Below, piece by piece: positions 14,363-22,524 of a stretch of DNA of 35,329 nt. Within the stretch, counting starts at the first letter, position 1, and each line of letters opens with the position of its first letter. Origin of the DNA: Eubacterium limosum. GTDB taxonomy: Bacteria > Bacillota > Clostridia > Eubacteriales > Eubacteriaceae. Position numbers and translations under genes: made by a program. The notes under the pieces were generated by a model, which had not been told where the DNA came from, searched no databases, and saw only the letters and a list, made by a program, of their open reading frames with translations. Location of the stretch: contig CAUEUD010000008.1 in the NCBI GenBank assembly GCA_959020865.1, forward strand, positions 1-35,329, given 5' to 3'.

Positions 14363-16768
14363 TCATGCAGGCTTTGTTGCTTTTAAGGTTTTATTTTTTG
14401 TCTGCCGCAGCTTAATTTGCCGCAGCAGAGTGGTCAATCCGGCCATGAGCAGGGGTGACAAAACCGTAAAGGCGCCAAAAACCATCCAGCTTTCAAGTGT
14501 GAGAGGGCTCAGGCTGAACAGAGGGCCAAACAGGAAGGCCGCTCCGAAAAAGCCGATGCCCATGACAGCGACAAGGCCTGCCCGCGGCAGGGTCAGCGGC
14601 TGGCAGAGCCGGAGGAGCACCAGCAGCCCGGTCACACCGACCAGAAGCGTACAGATGGTGGCGATTTGATCCATGGGTATCCCGAGAAGGGTGCCGGCAA
14701 ACAGGACTGCCAGCAGGTTGAAGGCATTGACCAAACCGCCCGGGAGCGCGCTTGACAGCACATTTCTCAGAAAATGTCCGCGCACCTGCCGGTAATTGGG
14801 TTCAAAGGTCAGGGCAAAGGAGGGAATACCAATCATCAGGCCGCTGATCAGAGTGATGTGGATGGGCAGGAAGGGATAAGGAATAGCCGCAAATAGCAGG
14901 ATCAGGGACAGAATAAAGGAAAAGATATTCTTGACCAGAAACAGGGCGGCTGAACGCTCGATATTGTTGATGACCCGGCGGCCCTCCCGGACAATCTGGG
15001 GCATCACGGAAAAGTCTGAGTCGAGCAACACCATTTGAGACACGTGCTGGGCCGCGTCGCTGCCCGCTGCCATGGCGATACTGCAATCGGCGTCCTTGAG
15101 AGCCAGAACGTCGTTGACGCCGTCGCCGATCATGGCAACCGTGTGGCCGTTCGCCTTTAGTCCGCGGATCAGCCGGCGCTTCTGCTCAGGCGTTACCCGG
15201 CCAAAGACGCTGTGGTTTTCAGCGGCTGCGGCCATATCCGCGTCATCGCCAAGAGCGCTGGCGTCGATGAAAGCACTGGCGCCGTTCACACCTGCGCGCC
15301 GGGCGATTTCGGAGACCGCTTCGGCGTTGTCGCCGGAGATCACTTTGATGGTTACACCCTGCTCCTTAAAATAGGCCAGGGTTTCCTGAACGTCGTCCCG
15401 CAGCTTATCCGAGAGAAGAATGAAGCCAAGGGGGGTCAGACAGCCGTTTTCGGGGGAGTCGGCGTCCTCGGCTGTGCCCTGGGCTAACAGGAGCACTCTT
15501 TTTCCAGAGGCCAGGATGGGCTTTAGCTGTGGGGTGTAGCGGGTATAGTTCTTGCCCAGAAGCCGCTCAGGCGCACCCAGAAAGCAGGCGGAGCCGTCGC
15601 TCAGGATAAGGGCGTTCCACTTGCGTTCAGAGGAAAATGGAATCTCTTTTTTTACAGAAAGGGAGGGAGCGATCTGCTGAAAGTGGCTTTTGAGGGCCTT
15701 GGCCGTAGCGTTTTCCGAGGCAGAGGCCCGTAAAAAGGCAGCCATTTGTCCTTCAAGGGCCTCGTCTGTGAGGCCGGAGAGAGGAATGCTGCCTGTGACT
15801 TCCATGACGCCCTCAGTCAGGGTGCCGGTCTTATCCAGGCAGAGGGTATCCACCCGGGCCAGGTTCTCAATGCAGGACAGCTCATGCACCAGGGTTCTGC
15901 GGCGCGCCAGGTTGATGACGCTGACAGCCAGGGCGATGTTGACTAACAGGTACAGTCCCTCCGGGATCATGCCTACCATGGCGGCCACTGTTGAGCTGAC
16001 CGCATAGGGAACACCTGTATTCAGGAGGGCGTTCTGTTTAAAAAACATGATGAGCCCAAGAGGGATAATACCAATACCGATGAACTTTAACAGCCTGTCC
16101 AGATCACGCATCATTTCGGAGCGATGTTTTTTACGGCGTTTGGCCTCCTGGGTAATACTGGCCGCGTAGGAGTCGCTGCCCACCCTGTCCAGGCGGGCAG
16201 AACAGCTTCCGGAGACGATAAAGCTTCCGGAGAGCAGCTGGTCGCCCGGGCGCTTGACAATAATGTCGGCCTCTCCGGTCAGCAGAGCTTCGTTGACCTC
16301 CACAGTGCCCTCGCACAAGATGGCGTCGGCGCAGATGGAGCTGCCGGGTGTAAAGCGCACAATGTCGTCCAGCACCAGCTCGTCCGTCGGCAGGGTCTGA
16401 ACCGCGCCGTCCCGGACCACATGAGCATTCTGCCCAGAGAGCAGGGAGATTTTGTCCAGGGTCCGCTTAACCTTGAGCTCCTGGACAATGCCGATGAGCA
16501 CGTTGACGATGACAATGCCGAGAAACAACATATCGGTGTAGGCTCCTACCATAAAAAGGCAGAACGCCAGCACAAAGAACAGAAAGTTGAAAAAGGTAAA
16601 AATATTGTCCCGGATAATCTGTCCTTCGGTTTTGGAGAGCTGGTCCTTTGTCAGGTTATGCCAGCCTGCTCTCATGCGGTGTTGGGCCTGCTCGCTGGTC
16701 AGCCCCAGCGCGGGATCGGGTGTCAGGCGTGTGACGGGCTGCCGTCCGGCAGCGGAATGCTTTTTCAT
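14363..16768 (-). CDS. Cation-transporting P-type ATPase (HAD-IC, CtpE-like)
   Basis: An 801-residue membrane pump. Motifs in order: TGEAD actuator loop (about residue 164; the usual TGES with Ala for Ser), membrane motif MIPEGLYLL (about 269), phosphorylation site D312-KTGTLT, and hinge GDGVND (about 546-552). There are about ten membrane helices, with the last group at 610-785. There is no N-terminal metal-binding CxxC domain, so it is not a copper or cadmium pump; PEGL rather than CPC in the membrane points to the P2/P3-like group that moves Ca, Mg or monovalent cations. Mycobacterial CtpE, a Ca importer, is the nearest named type I can suggest, without certainty. ATG 16768 follows AAAGGACAG on the - strand. 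Single-gene unit. Confidence 0.9.
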   Translation of the reverse strand: MKKHSAAGRQPVTRLTPDPALGLTSEQAQHRMRAGWHNLTKDQLSKTEGQIIRDNIFTFFNFLFFVLAFCLFMVGAYTDMLFLGIVIVNVLIGIVQELKVKRTLDKISLLSGQNAHVVRDGAVQTLPTDELVLDDIVRFTPGSSICADAILCEGTVEVNEALLTGEADIIVKRPGDQLLSGSFIVSGSCSARLDRVGSDSYAASITQEAKRRKKHRSEMMRDLDRLLKFIGIGIIPLGLIMFFKQNALLNTGVPYAVSSTVAAMVGMIPEGLYLLVNIALAVSVINLARRRTLVHELSCIENLARVDTLCLDKTGTLTEGVMEVTGSIPLSGLTDEALEGQMAAFLRASASENATAKALKSHFQQIAPSLSVKKEIPFSSERKWNALILSDGSACFLGAPERLLGKNYTRYTPQLKPILASGKRVLLLAQGTAEDADSPENGCLTPLGFILLSDKLRDDVQETLAYFKEQGVTIKVISGDNAEAVSEIARRAGVNGASAFIDASALGDDADMAAAAENHSVFGRVTPEQKRRLIRGLKANGHTVAMIGDGVNDVLALKDADCSIAMAAGSDAAQHVSQMVLLDSDFSVMPQIVREGRRVINNIERSAALFLVKNIFSFILSLILLFAAIPYPFLPIHITLISGLMIGIPSFALTFEPNYRQVRGHFLRNVLSSALPGGLVNAFNLLAVLFAGTLLGIPMDQIATICTLLVGVTGLLVLLRLCQPLTLPRAGLVAVMGIGFFGAAFLFGPLFSLSPLTLESWMVFGAFTVLSPLLMAGLTTLLRQIKLRQTKNKTLKATKPA

Positions 16769-16905
16769 AGCTGTTTCCTGTCCTTTCGTTTTGCTGTAGT
16801 TCTATTCTATCAGCAAAATCTTACTGCCGGGTCGTCAAAATTCTTACTATTTTTTTAAGATTATTGTTTTTAGAGTGACAGGAAAAAGTCTTAAAGAGGG
16901 CTTAA

Positions 16906-16962
16906 TTTACACAGTTTTCACACAGCGTTCATGTTATCATCACATTTCGAGGGTATTATACT
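16906..16962 (+). promoter_or_regulatory. Four PhoP-like boxes in 11-bp phase with a -10
   Basis: TTTACA (16906), TTCACA (16917), TTCATG (16928) and ATCACA (16939) begin exactly 11 bp apart, as in Gram-positive PhoP boxes (TTnACA with about 5-bp spacers). TATACT at 16957-16962 lies 12 bp after the last box; the place of the -35 (TTATCA, 16934-16939, 17-bp spacer) falls inside the array, as in Pho-activated promoters. Reads toward 17102. Assignment to PhoP is inference. Confidence 0.5.
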
Positions 16963-16968
16963 GATAGA

Positions 16969-17102
16969 ACAAAGCACGACAGCAGCGGACAATCCCTCAC
17001 CATGATGTGGTGGGTTAACATATACTTTTTCATTTCTTTTCCTTATTTTTACAAAGCAAAAGCTGCCGTCCATGGGGTAATGGCCATGGACGGCAGCTTT
17101 TG
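16969..17102 (+). ncRNA. Candidate small RNA, possibly phosphate-controlled
   Basis: Between the ATPase start and the Rrf2 3' end there are 340 bases without a convincing gene. A + strand transcript from the -10 at 16957 would be about 130 nt and contain a small hairpin (CACCA/TGGTG with flanking CC/GG, 16993-17014) and end in the 19-bp terminator at 17057-17102. A 43-codon frame starting near 17001 has no ribosome binding site and runs through the terminator into the Rrf2 gene, so a coding role is unlikely. The 5' and 3' ends are estimates. Confidence 0.35.
17057..17102. terminator. Long bidirectional terminator at the Rrf2 3' end
   Basis: Perfect 19-bp arms: CAAAAGCTGCCGTCCATGG (17057-17075) and its complement (17084-17102), loop of 8 nt, with short T runs on each strand. 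Ends the Rrf2 message on the - strand and, if it exists, the + strand small RNA. Confidence 0.9.
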
Positions 17103-17108
17103 TCCGTT

Positions 17109-17555
17109 TCAGATAAAAAACATGAAATGATTGTTTCCCTTGTACCGGCCGGCTTCTGCAACGAGCTCGTCCAGTGTGATTTTTTCAAGGTGCTCCTTCA
17201 CCGCCTGGTCCAGCGGGGTGAACACACATTTCTGCATGGTGTGCTCGATAGCCGGTGAAGCCTCTTCTACACTGGTTTCAGTGCTTTCAAAAAGAATCTG
17301 CTCCAGCGCGGTCAGAATTTCGTGGGCATTGATCTGGTCCGGCTCCCTTGTCAGCCGGTAGCCGCCCTGGGCGCCCTTGACGGAATTGACCAGCCCGGCG
17401 CGCTTCAGCAGGGAAAAAACCTGTTCAAGATATATTTTAGAGAGCCCCAGCTTTTCCGCAATTACGATGACCGGAACATAATCCCCCTCAAAATCTCCCT
17501 GGGCAATGGCGATCATGGCCGCCAGGCCATAGCGCCCCTTTGCGGATATACGCAT
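17109..17555 (-). CDS. Rrf2-family transcriptional regulator without Fe-S cysteines
   Basis: A 148-residue Rrf2 protein (MRISAKGRYGLAAM start, winged helix with LSKIYLEQVFSLLKRAGLV, wing GAQGGYRL at about 61-68). IscR and NsrR-type members hold a 2Fe-2S or 4Fe-4S cluster through three cysteines near residues 90-110; this one has only Cys110, so it probably responds to something else (CymR-like protein partner or a thiol change at Cys110), or binds DNA constitutively. It is divergent from the large FtsX-type permease, whose promoter overlaps its own control region. ATG 17555 has GGAGG upstream on the - strand. Promoter at 17598-17626. Confidence 0.9.
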   Translation of the reverse strand: MRISAKGRYGLAAMIAIAQGDFEGDYVPVIVIAEKLGLSKIYLEQVFSLLKRAGLVNSVKGAQGGYRLTREPDQINAHEILTALEQILFESTETSVEEASPAIEHTMQKCVFTPLDQAVKEHLEKITLDELVAEAGRYKGNNHFMFFI

Positions 17556-17577
17556 CGCGATACCTCCAATTCATAGT

Positions 17578-17642
17578 AAGTTAATATGTTTAATTCGATT
17601 ATATCCCGAAATGGCGAACGCGTCAAGTTAATCGCTTAAATT
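17578..17642 (-). promoter_or_regulatory. Rrf2 promoter with two copies of an 18-bp repeat
   Basis: On the - strand: TTGACG (17626-17621), 17-bp spacer, TATAAT (17603-17598). The motif AAGTTAATnnnTTnAATT occurs at 17578-17595 and at 17625-17642 on the + strand, 47 bp apart. One copy abuts the -35, the other covers the early transcribed region. This layout suits autoregulation by the Rrf2 protein and possible control of the divergent permease; binding is inference. Confidence 0.6.
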
Positions 17643-17646
17643 ATGG

Positions 17647-17675
17647 TTAAACATTTCAGATTAATGTGTTAGAAT
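17647..17675 (+). promoter_or_regulatory. Promoter of the FtsX-type permease gene
   Basis: TTAAAC (17647-17652), 17-bp spacer, TAGAAT (17670-17675), 28 bp before the ATG. Weak -35, adjacent to the repeat at 17625-17642. Confidence 0.5.
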
Positions 17676-17703
17676 AAAACCAGTATGAGAAAATGAGGGA
17701 AGT

Positions 17704-20700
17704 ATGAAAGCATTAAGAAAAGACACAGTGCGGGAAATACGGAAGTCCCTGAGCCGTTTTTTGTCCATCGTGGCAATTATTGCTCTGGGAATCTGTTTTT
17801 TTGGGGGCGTCAAGAGCACCAGCCCCAGCATGAAATATACGGCCAACCAGTATTTTGAAGCGCAGAAGCTGGCAGATATCCATCTGGTATCGACCTACGG
17901 CTTTACCGACGACGATGTGGCCGCGTTGAAAAAGGTGGCGGGCGTGGCAGCAGTGATGCCGACCTACTCAACGGATGTGATCGTGGAAAACGGCGAAAAG
18001 CGCCCGGTGTTCAAGGTGCTGGCTGTACCGGCCGAAGATGGCCTGAATCAGCCGCTGTTGTTAGAGGGCCGCATGCCAGAAAAGGATAACGAATGCGTGA
18101 TCGAGATGCCGGACACCACTGGCCCTCACACAGGCCGGAACGCTTACAGCATCGGCAGCACCATTAGGATGTCGCCCGAGGTGGGCGATAAAAAGCTGGC
18201 AGATACCCTGTCCCAGAGCGAGTACACGGTGGTGGGCTATATCCGTTCGCCACAGTACATCTCCATTGAACGCGGGTCGACATCGGTGGGCAGCGGAGAT
18301 GTTTCTTTTTATATGATGGTAAAGTCCGATGTCTTTAAGTCAGAGCGTTATACCGACGCTTATGTCTATTCCACTGCCAGCGCGGACGGTGTCTCAGCCT
18401 ACAGCACCGAGTACAAGGACGCCGTCTCAGATTTGGAAAAACGTCTGGAAACCGTGGGGCACGACCGCCTTCAGGTCAACTACGACGATATTATGACCAC
18501 TGGCACACAGGAGATCGACAAGGCTAAACGGGAGCTTCTGGACGCCCAGACCACCTTTGACGAGGAGATCGCAAAGGCCGAGCAGCAGCTGCGGGACGCC
18601 GAACAGCAGATCGCGGACGGCGAAGCTGAGCTGGCCGAGGGACAGAGAAGCTATGACGAGATGGTTGCCTCCAGTACAAAGACCCTGAATGAGAAGCAGG
18701 CCGAACTGCAAAATGCAGAAGACCAGTGGAATACCGGACAGCAGCAGTATGCGGATGGACAGAGCCAGTACGAGCAGAATAAGGCCGTCTTTGACGCCGA
18801 AAAGCCTGACGCCGAACGGCAGATTGCTGAAGGCGAAAAACAGCTGGAAGCTGCCGCTGCGGGGCTGGAGCAACTAAAGGATGCCATCGCCCAAATCGAG
18901 GCCATTCCGGAGGCGTTAAGGCCGCCAGAGCTAAAAGAAAAGCTGGCCGCTTTAAAGGAACAGCTGAGTAACGGCCAAATAGAATACGACAAAAACACTG
19001 CGATGTTGGCCGAAAGCCGAAAAAAGCTAAAGGACGCCGAGAACCAGCTGGCAGCAGCAAAAGCCCAGCTGGATCAGTCAAGGGCTGCGCTGGACAGCGC
19101 AACGGTTCAGATTGAGCAGGGAAAGACCGCCATTACCCAGGGCTGGCAGCAGCTTGACCAGGGAAAGGCTCAGGCAGAGCAGCAGCTCGCAGAGGGACGG
19201 CAGAAACTGGACGACGCCAGACGCCAGCTGGCTGAGGGACGCACCGAGCTGGAAACAAAACGCGCCGAGGGCCAGCAGAAGCTGGACGACGCCCGGCAGA
19301 AAATTGCGGACAGCGAAAAGGAACTGAGGGACGTAGACTTTGGCAAGTGGTATGTGTTTAACCGTGACGATAACCCAGGCTACAGCGGTTACGGCGAGGA
19401 CGCCAACCGCATCGATAATGTGGCCGGCATCTTCCCGGTATTCTTCCTGTTGGTGGCTGCGCTGGTGGCCTTTACGACCATGACCCGCATGGTTGAGGAA
19501 CAGCGCATGGAAATCGGGACGCTGAAAGCTCTGGGCTACAGTCCGGCCAGTATCGCGTCAAAGTTTGTGATTTACGCGGCCCTGGCGGCTGTGGTGGGCT
19601 GCGCCATCGGTGTGGTCAGCGGCATTAACACCCTGCCCAAGCTGATCGTGGGCGCGTACAGCCTGCTGTACCAGCTGCCTGAGCTGTCGCTTTCGGTGCC
19701 CTGGGGTGCTATCATCATCAGCTGTATTGTCACCCTCCTGTGCACTGTGGGGGCCGCGATTCTCATCTGCTCTGTAGAGTTGAGGGAAGAGCCCTCCGAG
19801 CTGATGCGGCCAAAGGCGCCGAAAATCGGCAAGCGCATCTTCCTGGAAAAAATCCCGTTTATCTGGAAGCGTATGGGCTTTATCTCGAAGGTGACCGCCC
19901 GGAACATCCTGCGCTACAAGGCCCGCTTCTTCATGACTGTTATCGGGATATCTGGTTGTACTGCCTTGATCCTGGCGGGCTTTGGTTTGCAGGACTCTAT
20001 TTTCTCCATCATTCCCAAGCAGTTTGAAGAGATATCCGTTTACGATGGCATGATGGCCTTTAAAAATGAGGATACCCTGGAGGCAAAGGCGCCTCTGGAA
20101 TCTGAACTGAGGAACGACGCCCAGGTTGAGGATGCCATGTTGGCCAAACAGCTGAAGATGAGCGTTGCGCTGGCGGACGGTGATCATTCCAAGGACGCGT
20201 ACCTCTATGTGCCAGAAACACCCGGCGATATGAATCGTTTCATCGATCTGCGCCATCGGAAGGAGCCGGATCAAAAGCTGACCCTGGACGACAGCGGCGC
20301 CATCATCACTGAAAAGCTCGCGAACGACCTGGGCATTAAGGTGGGCGACACCATCCGGCTGTATTCAGACGATAAGGAATTTAAGATAAAGGTCGCGGAC
20401 ATTACAGAAAATTATATTGAAAACTATGTGTATGTATCGCCAAAGGCCTATGAGGCCGCTTCGGGCGAGCCGGTCAAATATAATATTGCCTATTTTAACC
20501 TGAAGGATACCGGCACAGACGCCGAAAACGCCTTTGGAGAAAAATGGCTGGATAACAGCGACGTGGTGTCTGTGAGCTTTACAGGCAGCATAGTCAAATC
20601 CTCCACGGACAGCCTGAGCAGCCTGAACATGGTGGTGCTGGTTATGCTGGTGGCCGCCGGAGCCCTGGCTTTTGTGGTGCTCTATAACCTGACCAACATC

Positions 20701-21024
20701 AATGTGTCGGAGCGGGTGCGTGAGATTGCCACCATCCGCGTTCTGGGCTTCTATGACCGGGAGACCAACAACTATATTTTCAGAGAAAATATTATCCTCT
20801 CCTTTATCGGGATGCTCATCGGTCTGGGACTGGGCGTGATCTTAAACAACTTTATCATCACCACTGTCGAGACCGACATCGTCATGTTTGGCAGGGGAAT
20901 CGACCCCAGCAGCTATGTCTTTGCCTGTATTTTTACTATGGTCTTTACCCTGATTGTCAATATCTTCATGGCACCGGTGATCAAAAAAGTGGACATGGTT
21001 GAGTCGCTCAAGAGTATTGAGTAG
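17704..21024 (+). CDS. Large FtsX-family ABC permease with a long coiled coil
   Basis: A 1106-residue membrane protein. One N-terminal helix (about 17-37), an extracellular domain to about 265, a glutamine- and glutamate-rich coiled coil of about 270 residues (270-542) built of repeats such as AEQQL-DA--QIADGEAEL, then two FtsX blocks: helices at about 575-700 and 975-1100, separated by a second extracellular domain. It belongs to the MacB/FtsX-type permeases that transmit force from a cytoplasmic ABC ATPase to extracellular targets rather than simply moving a solute. No ATPase partner is encoded next to it, so it must use one from elsewhere. The substrate is unknown. ATG 17704 has GAGGGA upstream. 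It is divergent from the Rrf2 gene, and a GrpB-like gene follows after 23 bp, probably in the same operon. Confidence 0.85.
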   Translation: MKALRKDTVREIRKSLSRFLSIVAIIALGICFFGGVKSTSPSMKYTANQYFEAQKLADIHLVSTYGFTDDDVAALKKVAGVAAVMPTYSTDVIVENGEKRPVFKVLAVPAEDGLNQPLLLEGRMPEKDNECVIEMPDTTGPHTGRNAYSIGSTIRMSPEVGDKKLADTLSQSEYTVVGYIRSPQYISIERGSTSVGSGDVSFYMMVKSDVFKSERYTDAYVYSTASADGVSAYSTEYKDAVSDLEKRLETVGHDRLQVNYDDIMTTGTQEIDKAKRELLDAQTTFDEEIAKAEQQLRDAEQQIADGEAELAEGQRSYDEMVASSTKTLNEKQAELQNAEDQWNTGQQQYADGQSQYEQNKAVFDAEKPDAERQIAEGEKQLEAAAAGLEQLKDAIAQIEAIPEALRPPELKEKLAALKEQLSNGQIEYDKNTAMLAESRKKLKDAENQLAAAKAQLDQSRAALDSATVQIEQGKTAITQGWQQLDQGKAQAEQQLAEGRQKLDDARRQLAEGRTELETKRAEGQQKLDDARQKIADSEKELRDVDFGKWYVFNRDDNPGYSGYGEDANRIDNVAGIFPVFFLLVAALVAFTTMTRMVEEQRMEIGTLKALGYSPASIASKFVIYAALAAVVGCAIGVVSGINTLPKLIVGAYSLLYQLPELSLSVPWGAIIISCIVTLLCTVGAAILICSVELREEPSELMRPKAPKIGKRIFLEKIPFIWKRMGFISKVTARNILRYKARFFMTVIGISGCTALILAGFGLQDSIFSIIPKQFEEISVYDGMMAFKNEDTLEAKAPLESELRNDAQVEDAMLAKQLKMSVALADGDHSKDAYLYVPETPGDMNRFIDLRHRKEPDQKLTLDDSGAIITEKLANDLGIKVGDTIRLYSDDKEFKIKVADITENYIENYVYVSPKAYEAASGEPVKYNIAYFNLKDTGTDAENAFGEKWLDNSDVVSVSFTGSIVKSSTDSLSSLNMVVLVMLVAAGALAFVVLYNLTNINVSERVREIATIRVLGFYDRETNNYIFRENIILSFIGMLIGLGLGVILNNFIITTVETDIVMFGRGIDPSSYVFACIFTMVFTLIVNIFMAPVIKKVDMVESLKSIE

Positions 21025-21047
21025 CGCACAGAAAGGAGACATCACAG

Positions 21048-21632
21048 GTGAAAGCAGATTTGTCAGCATTATCATTGGAGGAGCTGTGGACATTGTTTCC
21101 CATCATTTTGAAGGAGCATAATCCAAATTATAAAGACTGGTATGAAGAAGAAAAGCAGCGGATTATCCGCCATGTAAAACCAGAAAAAATTGTCCGTATC
21201 AGCCACATTGGCAGTACGGCTGTTGAGGGGCTGACCGCAAAACCGACTGTTGATATCTTGCTGGAAATTGACGGAGCCTGCGGTGTTTCTGAGGTCACAG
21301 AGGTGTTTGAAAACCTTGGCTGGAGACTGATGTCACGGGAGGACGATCCGGTAAAGCTGTCGTTTAACAAGGGCTACACGCCGCAGGGGTTCGCCGACAG
21401 GGTTTACCATCTCCATGTGAGATATTTTGGGAATTGGTCTGAGCTGTATTTCAGGGATTTTCTGATAGCGCATCCCGATGTGGCTGGGGAGTACGAGCGT
21501 TTGAAGCTGAAGCTCTGGAAGCAGTATGAACATGACCGGGATGGATACACAGAAGCTAAAACGGATTTTGTCAGGCGGTATTCGGATATGGCGAAAATAG
21601 AATTTAGCAACAGATATTTGCCTGAGCGGTGA
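21048..21632 (+). CDS. GrpB-family protein (UPF0157, nucleotidyltransferase fold)
   Basis: A 194-residue protein with the family core HIGSTAVEGLTAKPTVDILLEI-like segment (residues about 53-74; key residues G-S, G-L, K-P and the acidic D), which in this fold holds the catalytic metal. GrpB proteins are predicted nucleotidyltransferases; the reaction is not known, and some relatives are fused to dephospho-CoA kinase. The start is GTG 21048 with AAGGAGA at 21033-21039. It lies 23 bp after the permease gene and before a terminator, so it is probably co-transcribed with the permease; no functional link is clear. Confidence 0.85.
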   Translation: MKADLSALSLEELWTLFPIILKEHNPNYKDWYEEEKQRIIRHVKPEKIVRISHIGSTAVEGLTAKPTVDILLEIDGACGVSEVTEVFENLGWRLMSREDDPVKLSFNKGYTPQGFADRVYHLHVRYFGNWSELYFRDFLIAHPDVAGEYERLKLKLWKQYEHDRDGYTEAKTDFVRRYSDMAKIEFSNRYLPER

Positions 21633-21700
21633 GCAGGGGCTCTGCCCTGCCAAATTGCAGCGTATTGCGAGACGCTGTCTCTTAGCGGGCCGTCTTTTGG

Positions 21701-21734
21701 AGGTGGGGTGCGTTTCACACCCCACCTTGTTTTG
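21701..21734. terminator. Bidirectional terminator, GAGGTGGGGTGC family
   Basis: AGGTGGGGTG (21701-21710) pairs with CACCCCACCT (21718-21727), followed by TGTTTTGTTT. Lies between the GrpB-like gene and the convergent membrane-protein gene. Confidence 0.85.
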
Positions 21735-21735
21735 T

Positions 21736-22176
21736 TTAATGCTGCCTGTAGTAAAGCCAGAAGGCCAGGAAAATCACGAGGATGACAATCAAGATGGCCC
21801 CGAGGGTGAAGAACAGGGCCGGGTTGAAAAAGGAGCAGACAATGCCGCCGAAGCCCAGGAGGGCAAGGGTCAGGCAGAGGGTGCTGCGGCAGGTTCTCAG
21901 CTGAATGGACTGGTTGCGTTCATCTTTCTCGGCGATTTCGAGGGCTTCGAGCTGATCGGAGGTCTTAAGGGCGCGGGCATACCGCAGGATTCGGAAAATA
22001 CAGACCGCCTCAATGCCTGCGAACAGGCCAATGCTTTTTGAAAGGACAGAGGTGTCGGGCGGACCTCCGGACGAAAGGCTGTACAGGATACCGGCAATGG
22101 CGGCCAGAGCGCCGAAGGCAGCGACGAGCACACTGAGCTTTAAGCGGCGGACGATGGTTTTCTTAAAGGGATTCAT
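21736..22176 (-). CDS. Small membrane protein paired with an XRE regulator
   Basis: A 146-residue protein of unknown function with about four membrane helices (around 15-32, 46-62, 98-115 and 118-140) and a charged cytoplasmic stretch (EIAEKDERNQ) in the middle. It is encoded immediately after a small XRE regulator with an ATGA overlap (22173-22176), a common pairing in Firmicutes in which the membrane protein is co-regulated with, or modulates, the regulator. Nothing in the sequence gives a reaction. Confidence 0.75.
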   Translation of the reverse strand: MNPFKKTIVRRLKLSVLVAAFGALAAIAGILYSLSSGGPPDTSVLSKSIGLFAGIEAVCIFRILRYARALKTSDQLEALEIAEKDERNQSIQLRTCRSTLCLTLALLGFGGIVCSFFNPALFFTLGAILIVILVIFLAFWLYYRQH

Positions 22177-22391
22177 GGCTTTTTTTCTTCCTCCTCAATT
22201 TCTGAAAAATCAAAGACCTCCTCAATGGTCAGGCCAAAGTATTTTGAGATTTTGTACGCGAGGACCAGTGAGGCCGTGTACTTTTCATTCTCGATGGAGG
22301 TGATGGTCAGCCGGGTGACCCGGACGGCCCTTGCCAGCTCTGCCTGGGAAATATGCCTTTGTTTTCTCAATTCGCGGATACGTGTTTTCAT
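22173..22391 (-). CDS. XRE-family helix-turn-helix regulator
   Basis: A 72-residue protein that is almost entirely a Cro/C1-type helix-turn-helix: IRELRKQRHISQAELA, then VRVTRLTITSIENEKYTAS, with a short acidic tail. Such small XRE proteins are dimeric repressors without a sensor domain. Start ATG 22391 with AGGAGC upstream. Its promoter lies in the 47-bp inverted repeat shared with the divergent ABC transporter genes, so autorepression and control of that exporter are both likely (inference). Confidence 0.88.
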   Translation of the reverse strand: MKTRIRELRKQRHISQAELARAVRVTRLTITSIENEKYTASLVLAYKISKYFGLTIEEVFDFSEIEEEEKKP

Positions 22392-22456
22392 TCCGAAGCT
22401 CCTGCTTTTTTTCTAATCATAATATAAAAACAGGAAAACGACAAGTATCAACGCAG

Positions 22457-22503
22457 AATAGTATAGCACACTATACAAATATTGTATAGTGTGCTATACT
22501 ATT
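22457..22503. promoter_or_regulatory. 47-bp perfect inverted repeat with overlapping divergent promoters
   Basis: Arms of 22 bp (22457-22478 and 22482-22503) are exact complements around 3 nt. Each arm contains a smaller palindrome, GTATAGCACACTATAC (22461-22476) and GTATAGTGTGCTATAC (22484-22499). Within it, TATACA-17-TATACT reads on the + strand (22472-22500) toward the ABC genes, and the identical TATACA-17-TATACT reads on the - strand (22488-22460) toward the XRE gene. Two operators for a dimeric regulator would therefore block both promoters together. Confidence 0.8.
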
Positions 22504-22524
22504 TTCGGAAAGAGAGGGATGAGA

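Noticed and set aside
17001..17131. 43-codon frame on the + strand over the putative small RNA
   Set aside because: No SD, passes through a 19-bp terminator stem and ends inside the Rrf2 gene on the opposite strand.
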